Positions 1 to 7,089 of a stretch of DNA of 32,902 nucleotides are shown piece after piece (the first letter of the stretch is position 1; each line of letters begins with the position of its first letter). The position numbers and the translations under genes were made by a program. The notes below the pieces were generated by a model, which saw only the letters and a list, made by a program, of their open reading frames with translations, was not told the origin of the DNA and searched no databases. Source of the stretch: JBHELG01 sp046263195 (GTDB lineage: Bacteria; Actinomycetota; Nitriliruptoria; Nitriliruptorales; JAHWKO01); the NCBI GenBank assembly GCA_046263195.1, contig JBHELG010000002.1, positions 1 through 32,902 of the forward strand. Direction: 5' to 3'.

Positions 1-112
1 CGACCCTCCCCCAGATCCGGCCAAACAGGCCCAAGACCGCTACTACAACCCTCCCCCAGATCCGGCCAAACAGGCCCAAGACCGCTACTACGACCCTCCC
101 CCAGATCCGGCC
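1..112. repeat. 45-bp tandem repeat, about 2.5 copies, truncated by window edge
   Basis: Two full 45-bp units (1-45 and 46-90) and a 22-bp partial third (91-112) differ at a single base (position 47, a versus g). The unit length is a multiple of three and no frame contains a stop. In frame 2 it reads as a Pro/Asp-rich 15-residue repeat that stays open into the hydrolase gene behind it; in frame 3 it runs to a TGA at 144-146. It could therefore be the C-terminal repeat of a gene starting left of the window or a non-coding minisatellite. On the minus strand it contains a GGTCTTGGGC word also found at 1502 and, shortened, at 31629. Confidence 0.9.
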
Positions 113-166
113 TCGGCGACCTCCTCCCCTTCCTCCATTAGCATGACCCGTCGGGAGGACGGTGAC

Positions 167-826
167 ATGGGGGACGACTACACCGGCCGTATCGCGCCCG
201 GCAGCGGCGCGGCCGAACGACGCGACGCACGCCTGCTGGTCCGCAAACGGTCGGTCGGTAACCGGGACAACAACGTGTACGTGGTAGCCGACGCTGAGAG
301 CGGGGAGGCGTATGTCATCGACGCCGCCGCCGAAGCCGACCGTATCCGCGAGGCGCTCGACGACCTGCAACCGCTCGCCGTCCTACAGACCCACGGGCAC
401 TGGGACCACGTGAGGGCCTGGGACGACCTCGTCGAGGATCCGGGGCTGCCCATCTGGGGCCACGGCGGCGACGCCGAGCTCTTTCCCCACCCCTTGGACC
501 GCACGCTCGAGCACGGAGAGCGGCTTCCCTGCGGGGACCTCGAGCTCGAGGTCATCCACACGCCGGGCCACACGGCGGGTAGTGTCCAGTTTCTCGTTCA
601 CGCTGACGAACGACCGCATCTCTTCAGCGGCGACTCGCTGTTCCCCGGCGGTCCCGGCAACACCTTCGGGGACGACAGCCGCTTCCGCGAGCTCATGGAC
701 GGGCTGAAGGAGAAGATCTTCGAGCGACTCCCGGACGGTACCTGGGTGTACCCAGGACACGGCAACGACACGGTCCTCGGCGAGGAGCGATCGAAGATCC
801 CGGAGTGGGAGGAGCGAGGCTGGTAG
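167..826 (+). CDS. Metallo-beta-lactamase-fold hydrolase (glyoxalase II-like)
   Basis: A 219-residue cytoplasmic protein of the MBL-fold superfamily, closest in style to the hydroxyacylglutathione hydrolase (GloB-like) group that hydrolyses thioesters with a binuclear metal centre. The zinc motif THGHWDH lies at residues 75-81, followed by HTPGHTAGS (third metal ligand region), FSGDSLF (bridging Asp) and a terminal PGHG. The start chosen is ATG 167 because GGGAGG sits 8 nt upstream (153-158); the in-frame ATG at 143 has no ribosome site. The frame is open all the way back through the 45-bp repeat, so a longer protein with a repeat-rich N-terminus cannot be excluded. The substrate is unknown. 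It converges on the lipoprotein gene 45 nt downstream. Confidence 0.88.
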   Translation: MGDDYTGRIAPGSGAAERRDARLLVRKRSVGNRDNNVYVVADAESGEAYVIDAAAEADRIREALDDLQPLAVLQTHGHWDHVRAWDDLVEDPGLPIWGHGGDAELFPHPLDRTLEHGERLPCGDLELEVIHTPGHTAGSVQFLVHADERPHLFSGDSLFPGGPGNTFGDDSRFRELMDGLKEKIFERLPDGTWVYPGHGNDTVLGEERSKIPEWEERGW

Positions 827-871
827 CGACGTCTCCCATCTCCGGGCGCTCCGTCGATCCGGAACGGTGAC

Positions 872-1393
872 TCAGCGCATTTTGTGGGTTGGGCTCTCCC
901 CGACCACTCCAGGCTCTTCCGTGACCTTGTCGGGGCTCTGCTCGAGGATCTGAATGGACCTCGCAAGGATCACCGGCGTCCCGATGTAGGCGTCGAAGAG
1001 GTCGTCTTCGAGATCGACCTCCAGTTCCCGTTCGAAGTCCGCGATGTCGAACTCCCGCACCTGTCCCTCCACGCGGACAACTTGTCCTTCGTCGATACGC
1101 GGCTCGCCCTTGGCGAAGACCTGGACACGGTCCCCGGTCCTTTCGAGATCGTCGAGCTGGAACATGCGAGGGCTGATCACCGACCCGACCTTGCCCCGGA
1201 GTTCGACGTCCTGGCCGAGGAAGGCCCTGGGGTTGGCGAACACGCTCTCGGTGGGCGTCTCCTTTGGCGTGGCGCCCCTCTTGGGCTCGGTTTCTTGCCG
1301 TCCGCAGGCCCCCAGGAGAAGCGTCGCGGCCAGCAAAGCCACCGCCAGGCCACGAGCAGGCGAACGGACTCCGTTACCAAACAGTCGGGTCAT
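872..1393 (-). CDS. Putative lipoprotein with OB-fold-like domain
   Basis: A 173-residue predicted lipoprotein. A basic N-terminus is followed by a hydrophobic stretch (AVALLAATLLLGAC) ending in a lipobox with the lipidated Cys at residue 30, then a polar linker. The rest, roughly residues 50-150, alternates beta-strand patterns (VELRGKVGSVISPRMFQL, VQVFAKG, VVRVEGQVREF) that resemble OB-fold domains of exported actinobacterial proteins; this fold call is inference. ATG 1393 was chosen over the longer frame (to 1546) because the signal peptide starts there and GGAGAGG lies just upstream. It lies downstream of the membrane protease gene on the same strand, 192 nt away, with the 26-bp repeats between them. 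Function unknown. Confidence 0.75.
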   Translation of the reverse strand: MTRLFGNGVRSPARGLAVALLAATLLLGACGRQETEPKRGATPKETPTESVFANPRAFLGQDVELRGKVGSVISPRMFQLDDLERTGDRVQVFAKGEPRIDEGQVVRVEGQVREFDIADFERELEVDLEDDLFDAYIGTPVILARSIQILEQSPDKVTEEPGVVGESPTHKMR

Positions 1394-1475
1394 GCCCTCT
1401 CCAGACGTTCTTGCAGCTGCGTTCCGGCTGCTCGCTATCAGCGTAGTAGGATGAATTGGGCGCGTCGACGAACCG

Positions 1476-1568
1476 TCATCCAGGGTGGGAGGCCGGAGCC
1501 GGGTCTTGGGCTTCCCAAGATCCCGGCGGAGGCGGTTGGGACTCATCCAGGGTGGGAGGCCGGAGCCG
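1476..1568. repeat. Two 26-bp direct repeats flanking a near-perfect hairpin
   Basis: The 26-bp copies at 1476-1501 and 1543-1568 (starting TCATCCAGGGTGGGAGG) are identical and 67 bp apart. Between them, 1501-1524 forms a near-perfect stem (GGGTCTTGGG / CCCAAGATCCC, loop CTT). A degenerate third copy (TCATCTTAGGGTGGTGGG) lies at about 2807-2831, upstream of the membrane protease gene. The hairpin follows the protease stop codon on the minus strand and could terminate that transcript, but there is no T-run. Confidence 0.8.
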
Positions 1569-1585
1569 CGGTTCCTCAGCCTTCG

Positions 1586-2758
1586 TCAGCTCTCGCCCGG
1601 TAGGTGGGTGCGCCGCAGACCGCTCCGCTGCTGTCTCCGTCGTCCGTGGTCCAAATCCCGATCCCTTTGGAGCACCCGCAGAACCTTCCGCCGGCTGAGC
1701 AGGCCAGCGAACTCCTCGTCGCGGAAGACCGCCATGACGTCCTCGTCGCCCCGGAAGCGTTCCAGCACGTCGACAATGCCCTCATGCGCCGCGACTCGTG
1801 GCAGTGTCGAAACGGGCCTGACAAGCTGGCGCAGGGGCACGTCGCGGCGTCGGGTGCCTGGCACACGAGCGACGTCCTCAAGGTGAACGACGCCGATCGT
1901 CTCGTCGTGCTCGGTCACGGGAATGACGTCTTCGGGGCTTCGGCGCAACTCATCCGCGGCGTCCGCAGCCGTCGCGTCGGCCGGCAGTGCTCGCGGTAGG
2001 AGATCGAGGAAACCCGCCACGGAGCGTCCCTCGAGGATCTGTTGCAACTCGTGTTGGGCTACCTCCTGACGCGCGGCCACCACGAGGAACCAGCCGATGA
2101 AGGCGAACCAGATGCCGTCGATCAGCAGGTGTCGTACGAAGAAGACGAGAACTAGTCCGAACACGACGAACGTGACGCCTATCACTTGGCCGGATGCGGC
2201 AGCCGCGCGTACCGACCGGCTGCGATCCCCTGTCGCCCACCACACGATGGAGCGCAGGATTCGCCCCCCGTCGAGTGGTGCCCCGGGTAGGAGGTTGAAG
2301 ACTCCGAGGAAGAAGTTGATCCATCCCAGGAGGCCCGCGAGGTCAGCGACAGAGTCGAGGCCCACCACGATGGCGGTTGCCGCCACGATGCCGAAGAGCG
2401 CGGCGAGAACGAAGCTCGTGAAGGGACCGACCGCGGTCAATGCGAACTCGTCCTTGGGACGCTTCACGTCGAAGCGGGTCTCGGTCACTCCGCCGAACAA
2501 GAACAGGGTGATGCCTCCCACCTGCACGTCCCGATGGATGGCCTCGAGCGAGTGGGCGAGTTCGTGGGCCAGCACCGAGGCGAAGAAGAGGAGTGAAGCG
2601 ATGATCGCCAGGGCGATGGCCGGCCAGGTCGAGTAGTCGTAGCGGACGAACTGAACCCAAAAACTCCAGCCGACGAGCAGGGCTATCACGAGCCACGAGG
2701 AGTGGATGCGAATGTCAACGCCTCGTACGGAGCCGATACGCCAGGCGCCGCTCAACAT
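1586..2758 (-). CDS. Site-2 protease family zinc metalloprotease (M50B) with CBS domains
   Basis: A 390-residue polytopic membrane protease of the S2P/Rip family, which cuts transmembrane substrates such as anti-sigma factors within the membrane. The zinc site is HELAH at residues 65-69 and the third-ligand motif NLLPGAPLDGGR is at 155-166. Hydrophobic segments lie near residues 20-38, 46-64, 105-135, 143-160 and 190-225. After about residue 245 a soluble region has the strand patterns of two CBS domains (PVTEHDETIGVVHLEDV; VMAVFRDEEFAGLLSRRKVL), which in relatives may sense adenine nucleotides. The ATG at 2758 has GGAGGG about 9 nt upstream. The substrate cannot be told from context. The C-terminus is Arg-rich. 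Likely followed by the lipoprotein gene in the same direction. Confidence 0.92.
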   Translation of the reverse strand: MLSGAWRIGSVRGVDIRIHSSWLVIALLVGWSFWVQFVRYDYSTWPAIALAIIASLLFFASVLAHELAHSLEAIHRDVQVGGITLFLFGGVTETRFDVKRPKDEFALTAVGPFTSFVLAALFGIVAATAIVVGLDSVADLAGLLGWINFFLGVFNLLPGAPLDGGRILRSIVWWATGDRSRSVRAAAASGQVIGVTFVVFGLVLVFFVRHLLIDGIWFAFIGWFLVVAARQEVAQHELQQILEGRSVAGFLDLLPRALPADATAADAADELRRSPEDVIPVTEHDETIGVVHLEDVARVPGTRRRDVPLRQLVRPVSTLPRVAAHEGIVDVLERFRGDEDVMAVFRDEEFAGLLSRRKVLRVLQRDRDLDHGRRRQQRSGLRRTHLPGES

Positions 2759-2883
2759 GGGATCTTGCCCTCCGCGTCAGGGCAGCGGAATGGAACAGAG
2801 CTCGGGTCATCTTAGGGTGGTGGGCCGGAGGCACGGGCCGGAGTGTGGGGGGATCCGCTGTGACGGCCCAGCTCGGCGGGGGA

Positions 2884-3261
2884 TCAGCGCTGCCAGGGGA
2901 TCGCGAGTATCACGAGGACGAACGCGAGGAGAAACGTGGCCCCAATTGTGCGCCACGCCTCGCCGCCGCCGCGGCGACGCGCTCGAACCGCTCCGATATG
3001 CACGACGGCAAGCGCGACGAGCATGACGGCTGGGTGGATGCGCGCGACGAAAAAACCCTGCCTCCAGCCGTCGTTGAGCAGGTAGAGCCCGATTCCCAGG
3101 GCCACCTGCAGGTCGACGACCGCCACCATGAGCGTCACTGGAGTTCGCCGGAACGGCACCGGCCGGGGGGCCTGCAGCAGGGCATACGCCCCGCCCAGGA
3201 GCAGCACCCCGAGCACGAACCAGCGCAGCACCGAGTGGATCTCAATGAGCAGGTCCGACAT
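2884..3261 (-). CDS. Small four-helix membrane protein, cytochrome-b-like
   Basis: A 125-residue protein with four predicted transmembrane helices (about residues 10-30, 42-62, 73-90, 106-122). The N-terminal pattern HSVLRW, the HPAVML motif before helix 3 and the VHIGAVR at its end recall small membrane proteins annotated as cytochrome B or hypothetical in Bacteroidetes, where the conserved histidines may bind haem. That assignment is from remembered family patterns, and haem binding is inference. ATG 3261 is preceded by CAGGAG 7 nt upstream. It is divergent from the aldehyde dehydrogenase gene, with 277 nt between them. Confidence 0.7.
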   Translation of the reverse strand: MSDLLIEIHSVLRWFVLGVLLLGGAYALLQAPRPVPFRRTPVTLMVAVVDLQVALGIGLYLLNDGWRQGFFVARIHPAVMLVALAVVHIGAVRARRRGGGEAWRTIGATFLLAFVLVILAIPWQR

Positions 3262-3538
3262 GGACAGCTCCTGTGGCTGGCTGCTGCGGGGTGGCGGGTC
3301 AGACTAATGCCGTTCCCCGCAGCCCCCGTGAAGGTGGCAGCTCTGGCGCGCCCAGCAGCCCCACTGGCAGGTTGGCCAAGGCCTGAGTTCGCCCAGGATG
3401 TTGCGCTGGCCCGCCCATCCGTACCTGCACGGCAGGCGGAGCGTCGCAAAGATGGGCACCGAAGAATCTGCGCGGGTAGGCGTCAGACTGACTCAGGTCA
3501 CGCTCCAAACCGCCCACGAGATGCACAAAGGAGCAGGG

Positions 3539-5068
3539 ATGACTTTTCTCGACTCGATTCCCCGCCTGCACGAGCCGCCCACGATCAAGATCCCCGACGT
3601 TTTCGACCCTGCGGTTGGGAAGCCGGACGCCGAAGGGGTCCTGACCCTTCAGCTGTTCCATGGCGGCGCGTGGCAGCCTGCCGAAAGCGGCGAGGTTTTC
3701 GAGGTCCGCTCACCCATCGATGGCACTCTCGTCGCGCGGGCTCAGAAGGCCGGCAAGGAGGATGTGCAGCAGGCCATCGCCGCCGCCAAGCGGGCCCGGG
3801 AAACGATGCAGGCAATGCCCGCGGCGGAGCGCATCCAGATCTGTGAGCGGGCGGCGGAGATCATGGCCCGTCACGCCGATGCTTTCGAGCACGCAATCGT
3901 GAACGATCTCGGCAAGACTCCCTCGTCTGCCCGCACCGAGACCGATCGGACGGTGTTGCGACTCGAACTCGTCCGCGAAGAAGTGCGCAAGATCTTCGGC
4001 GACTACATACCAGGCGACTGGGTGCAGGGCACCGAGGGCAAGTCCGGGGTCGTGCTGCGGGAGCCACTGGGGACCGTGACAGCGATCGGCCCGTTCAACT
4101 ACCCGCTGTTCACCCCCGCCGCCAAGATCATCCCGGCACTCGCGGCTGGCAACACCGTCATGGCCAAGGCCCCATCCGACTCGCCTTTCGCGTTGCTCAT
4201 GTTCGCCCGCATGCTCGACGAGGCCGGGCTTCCCGGGGGAGCGCTCAACGTCGTGACGGGGCCAGGCTCCGAGATCGGCGACCTGCTCGCCGGCCACGAA
4301 GACATCTCCATGGTGTCGTTCACGGGCTCCACCCCCGTCGGCTACAGCCTGGCGGCCGCAGCCGGGCCGAAGCCGCTGCACCTCGAGCTCGGGGGCAACG
4401 CGGCCGCGATCGTGCTCGCCGACGCGGATGCCGAACAGGCGGCCACTGCAACCGTCAAGGGCGCGTTCAACCTCGCTGGGCAGCGGTGCTCCGCCGTCAG
4501 CAGGGTCATCGTCGAGGAGGGCATCTACGACGCGTACGTCGAGCACGCGCTCGAAGAGGTACGTACCTGGGTTCTCGGGGATCCACGCGCGGACGGGGTC
4601 GACGTCGGCCCTCTGAAGGGCCCTGACGAGGCGACGAGGGTGAACGGGCTCGTCGAGGACGCCGTCAAGAAGGGCGCTGAGCTGTTGGCCGGAGGCGAGG
4701 CCGCGGAGGCCTACCACCAGCCCACGATGATCGTCGACGTGCCGCTCGACGCCGAAATCGTGTGGGAGGAGACGTTCGGACCCGTCCTGACCGTAGTTCG
4801 GGCCACGAACGCCGATCAGGCCGTCGAGATCGCCAACCAGTCGCGCTATGGGCTGGACGGGGCCGTCTTCACGCGTGACCTCGAGAAGGCGTGGGGCGTG
4901 GCAGCCGCACTCAAGGTTGGGATGGTGGCGGTCAATGATGCGCCGTCGCACGGTGTCGGCCACTTCCCATTCGGCGGACGGACTCCCGACTCTGGTGTCG
5001 GCCGTGAGGGGCTCGGCTACTCCATCGATGAATGCACCGCCCTGAAGACGATTGTCCTGCCGACCTGA
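3539..5068 (+). CDS. Aldehyde dehydrogenase, GAPN-like (NADP-dependent glyceraldehyde-3-phosphate dehydrogenase)
   Basis: A 509-residue cytosolic aldehyde dehydrogenase. Visible catalytic features are the Asn of GPFNYP (187), FTGS of the cofactor site (261-264), the general base Glu of LELGGN (284) and the nucleophilic Cys of GQRCSA (317), with ETFGPV further on. The GQRCSAVSRV block and the long N-terminus with an IPDVFDP segment resemble the non-phosphorylating glyceraldehyde-3-phosphate dehydrogenase group, which oxidises G3P straight to 3-phosphoglycerate while making NADPH; other aldehyde substrates are possible. The ATG at 3539 has AAAGGAG 5 nt upstream and beats the 47-codon longer frame. 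It stands alone, convergent with the next gene. The 277-nt upstream region shows no recognised regulatory element. Confidence 0.9.
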   Translation: MTFLDSIPRLHEPPTIKIPDVFDPAVGKPDAEGVLTLQLFHGGAWQPAESGEVFEVRSPIDGTLVARAQKAGKEDVQQAIAAAKRARETMQAMPAAERIQICERAAEIMARHADAFEHAIVNDLGKTPSSARTETDRTVLRLELVREEVRKIFGDYIPGDWVQGTEGKSGVVLREPLGTVTAIGPFNYPLFTPAAKIIPALAAGNTVMAKAPSDSPFALLMFARMLDEAGLPGGALNVVTGPGSEIGDLLAGHEDISMVSFTGSTPVGYSLAAAAGPKPLHLELGGNAAAIVLADADAEQAATATVKGAFNLAGQRCSAVSRVIVEEGIYDAYVEHALEEVRTWVLGDPRADGVDVGPLKGPDEATRVNGLVEDAVKKGAELLAGGEAAEAYHQPTMIVDVPLDAEIVWEETFGPVLTVVRATNADQAVEIANQSRYGLDGAVFTRDLEKAWGVAAALKVGMVAVNDAPSHGVGHFPFGGRTPDSGVGREGLGYSIDECTALKTIVLPT

Positions 5069-5110
5069 TCACCTGTCCGGCGGCGCGACCACTCCTCCCG
5101 TCGCGGGCCT

Positions 5111-5126
5111 GCTCGCTCAGGCGAGC
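5111..5126. terminator. Hairpin between convergent genes
   Basis: GCTCGC and GCGAGC are separated by TCAG, giving a 6-bp stem between the aldehyde dehydrogenase stop (5068) and the end of the convergent gene at 5117, which it overlaps. There is no T-run; a shared terminator is inferred from position only. Confidence 0.35.
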
Positions 5127-5806
5127 CCCTGCTCGGGGAGGGGGAGCGCATTGAACACCTGTAGCCGCCAGAGCAGTGCGGGCAGGTCCGAGACGGGGAA
5201 TTCCACGCTCGGAACGAACCTCCATTCCGTGCGGCCGAAGCCCGTGGGAATGAGCGGCCCCCCGCCGGGTGGCCACTCGTCCTCCGTCAGCTCGACAGAG
5301 GGCAGGAGTCCATAGCGCCACCTGCCGGGCTCAACCTCTGGCCCCGGAGATGGGGCGGCTGCCTCGTGATCCGTCATCCGATTCCACACGCTGTCCTGGT
5401 CGGATTCGTAGACACTCACAATGCTCAGAAAAAGAGCGAGGTCTGTGAAGTCTTCGAAGACGAGCCACGCGTAGCCGTCGTACCCTTCCTGGCAGGATTG
5501 GCGCGTTCGGACACCCGCCCGCCACACCTCGGCAACGAGCGGCGCTATCTCAACGTCGAGCGGGACGTCGTAACCGTCGGGATGGTGAACCAGGACGGTT
5601 GCATGCCAGACCATCGGCGTTTCGGCGGCGACCCGCTGCAGATCGCCCGGCTGCCCGATCACCTTCAGCCATACGAATTCAGGCACGCCACGGTTCGCAC
5701 CGTTCACGAGGGGCTGGTCGCCGCGCACCTCGGGTACCGCCTGCCCTGGCTCCGGTCGGGAACCGGGATGGGGGCTGCCCCGCACCGATCCGGTGGATGA
5801 CGGCAT
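5117..5806 (-). CDS. Hypothetical protein with Arg-Gln-Ser-Cys-Gln motif
   Basis: A 229-residue soluble protein that I do not recognise. The first 40 residues are Pro/Gly-rich and low complexity. The conserved-looking core follows: EIAPLVAEVWRAGVRTRQSC then a DGYAWLVFEDF segment, i.e. an acidic/aromatic alpha-beta pattern with a single prominent Cys. No signal peptide or transmembrane segment is seen. ATG 5806 is well supported by AGAGGAG just upstream. The reading frame has the same high GC third-position use as its neighbours, which supports it being real. It converges on the aldehyde dehydrogenase. Upstream lies the AT-richer island. Confidence 0.7.
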   Translation of the reverse strand: MPSSTGSVRGSPHPGSRPEPGQAVPEVRGDQPLVNGANRGVPEFVWLKVIGQPGDLQRVAAETPMVWHATVLVHHPDGYDVPLDVEIAPLVAEVWRAGVRTRQSCQEGYDGYAWLVFEDFTDLALFLSIVSVYESDQDSVWNRMTDHEAAAPSPGPEVEPGRWRYGLLPSVELTEDEWPPGGGPLIPTGFGRTEWRFVPSVEFPVSDLPALLWRLQVFNALPLPEQGLA

Positions 5807-6135
5807 GGCACTCCTCTTCGTCGTCGCGACGGCCAGGGCTTGGGGGTCTCAAGGGGCTCTCTTGCGGCCTGACTAGTCAAAAGGGGGCCCCAATTACGCA
5901 CTGGTCCCCAGACCTCGGGCGTTGCCGAAGCGGGTCGTGCCATGACGAGACTCGTCTGATTGGGACATAGGCACTCTCAGCTGATCGGAGTCCCTCATGG
6001 AGCAGTATCCCCCCAATTGCGCTCAAAACCACTGTCTGGAGTTCGGAACAAGCACGCGTGTTCGTTCGCGTACGTCGACGCCGTAACTATGTGATAGAAA
6101 AGAACGAGACATGTGGCGCTCACTGGTGGTCGTGT

Positions 6136-6164
6136 TTGCTGGGCTTCGATACCACGACTATACT
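6136..6164 (+). promoter_or_regulatory. Sigma-70-like promoter candidate
   Basis: TTGCTG (6136-6141), a 17-bp spacer and TATACT (6159-6164) form a good housekeeping-type promoter, with a predicted start near 6171. No gene with a ribosome site follows within several hundred bases, so it may drive a non-coding RNA or be a relic. Confidence 0.45.
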
Positions 6165-6955
6165 GTAATATCGGGACACGAATTACGCCCACGGGCACCG
6201 AGACCGATGTAGTGACCCCGTCAAAATGGCGATCCCAGGATCACATGGTCGTCCCCCCTTCGAGCACCCGATGAGCCCGTCGAACGACTCCCACCTTGAT
6301 CCGGGACCGTTGGCATGCGGGCCCGGCTGCTCGCGAGGCGCGCATCCTGAGCACGTGTCCGGTACTCCGTCGTTTCGACCGTCTTCATAGTCACCAGACC
6401 TTCTTAAATCGTGTTCGACCGAGAGTACCGAGTACCAGGCAGCGACTGTTCCGCGCTCGCCTCCGCCGGGCTGGCCGTGCGAGACACAGATGTCCTGCGA
6501 GTTCTCGTGCTCGACGCCGTGCCTCCACCGGAGAGGAAACTCAACTCTGCCCTCGCCTTCCCCGAACCTCCGCAATATTCGGTCCCAAAAGAGGAGATTC
6601 GGGGCCACAGCTCTACGGATACAAGCCCGATTACATGGCGCGTGCCTCTTTCCTTGCCCGATGGGGACATGTAATGATCGAGACATTCCCGTCAGGTCCC
6701 CTACCCCCGCGCCTTCGCATTCTCAGCGTAAGGGATGGGTTTACGCAGCGCAAGACCAGAAGCAGGCACAATGAGAGAAGGGGACGTAAGACATGTCCGA
6801 TTGCACGCCTTAGCCAAAATATCCTCTCGGTTAGCTGCCCATTTCAGTACGTTGATAGACGTGAGCCTCACAAGCTAAGCCGGATCATGGGGAACCTCAA
6901 TGACCTATCCACGCTGCTTTGGCAGGGGTGCTCACGTCTGGCGCAGTACCGGGTA

Positions 6956-6970
6956 GCCGCCGTAGGCGGC
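6956..6970 (-). terminator. GC hairpin downstream of uvrB
   Basis: GCCGCC-GTA-GGCGGC is a perfect 6-bp stem on the 3' side of uvrB, about 120 nt past its stop. It lacks a T-run; it may act with the larger palindrome at 7008-7069. Confidence 0.35.
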
Positions 6971-7007
6971 GGGGGGCGGGCCAGATGAAGTAGTCGAGCG
7001 GGACAGG

Positions 7008-7069
7008 GTCGAGGACGCGAGTGAAGGCGCCCGGGAAACCGGACTCTCGGCCGGTTCGGCGTCCTCGAC
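7008..7069. repeat. Nested inverted repeats just behind uvrB
   Basis: An exact 11-bp inverted repeat (GTCGAGGACGC at 7008-7018 and GCGTCCTCGAC at 7059-7069) encloses a second 6-bp stem (AACCGG 7037-7042 / CCGGTT 7051-7056). The structure begins 21 nt past the uvrB stop, so a transcription end or mRNA-stabilising stem is likely. No T-run follows in either direction. Confidence 0.6.
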
Positions 7070-7089
7070 GTCGGTCCGGCGCGATGGGT

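Larger units (their letters stand above)
5807..7007. other. AT-richer, gene-poor island with no convincing CDS
   Basis: About 1.2 kb between the hypothetical gene and the uvrB tail. The base composition between roughly 5870 and 6900 is plainly less GC-rich than both sides and many short stretches of A/T occur. Open frames here (for example an 87-codon GTG frame at 6411-6674 and a 167-codon minus frame at 6183-6686) lack ribosome sites and recognisable motifs. A stretch at 6211-6242 (CCCCGTCAAAATGGCGATCC) is reminiscent of terminal repeats of IS21-family elements, but that is memory-based resemblance. The best reading is a decayed mobile element or an RNA-coding or regulatory region. Confidence 0.6.

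Noticed and set aside
1..112. CRISPR-like array
   Set aside because: Units are directly adjacent and near-identical throughout, without variable spacers.
2845..3846. 333-codon plus-strand frame across the small membrane protein and the dehydrogenase start
   Set aside because: It overlaps two better supported genes in other frames and its translation is disordered, Arg/His/Pro-rich.
3710..4963. 417-codon minus-strand frame opposite the aldehyde dehydrogenase
   Set aside because: Catalytic motifs lie on the plus strand; the antisense protein is His/Gly/Asp/Arg-rich without structure.
6411..6674. 87-codon plus frame in the AT-richer island starting at GTG
   Set aside because: It reads somewhat protein-like, but a stop lies two codons before the GTG, there is no ribosome site and no family is recognised; it could be a gene fragment.
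6183..6686. 167-codon minus frame in the AT-richer island
   Set aside because: No ribosome site, no motif, no hydrophobic core; frequent Gly, Arg, Cys and His as expected for non-coding DNA.
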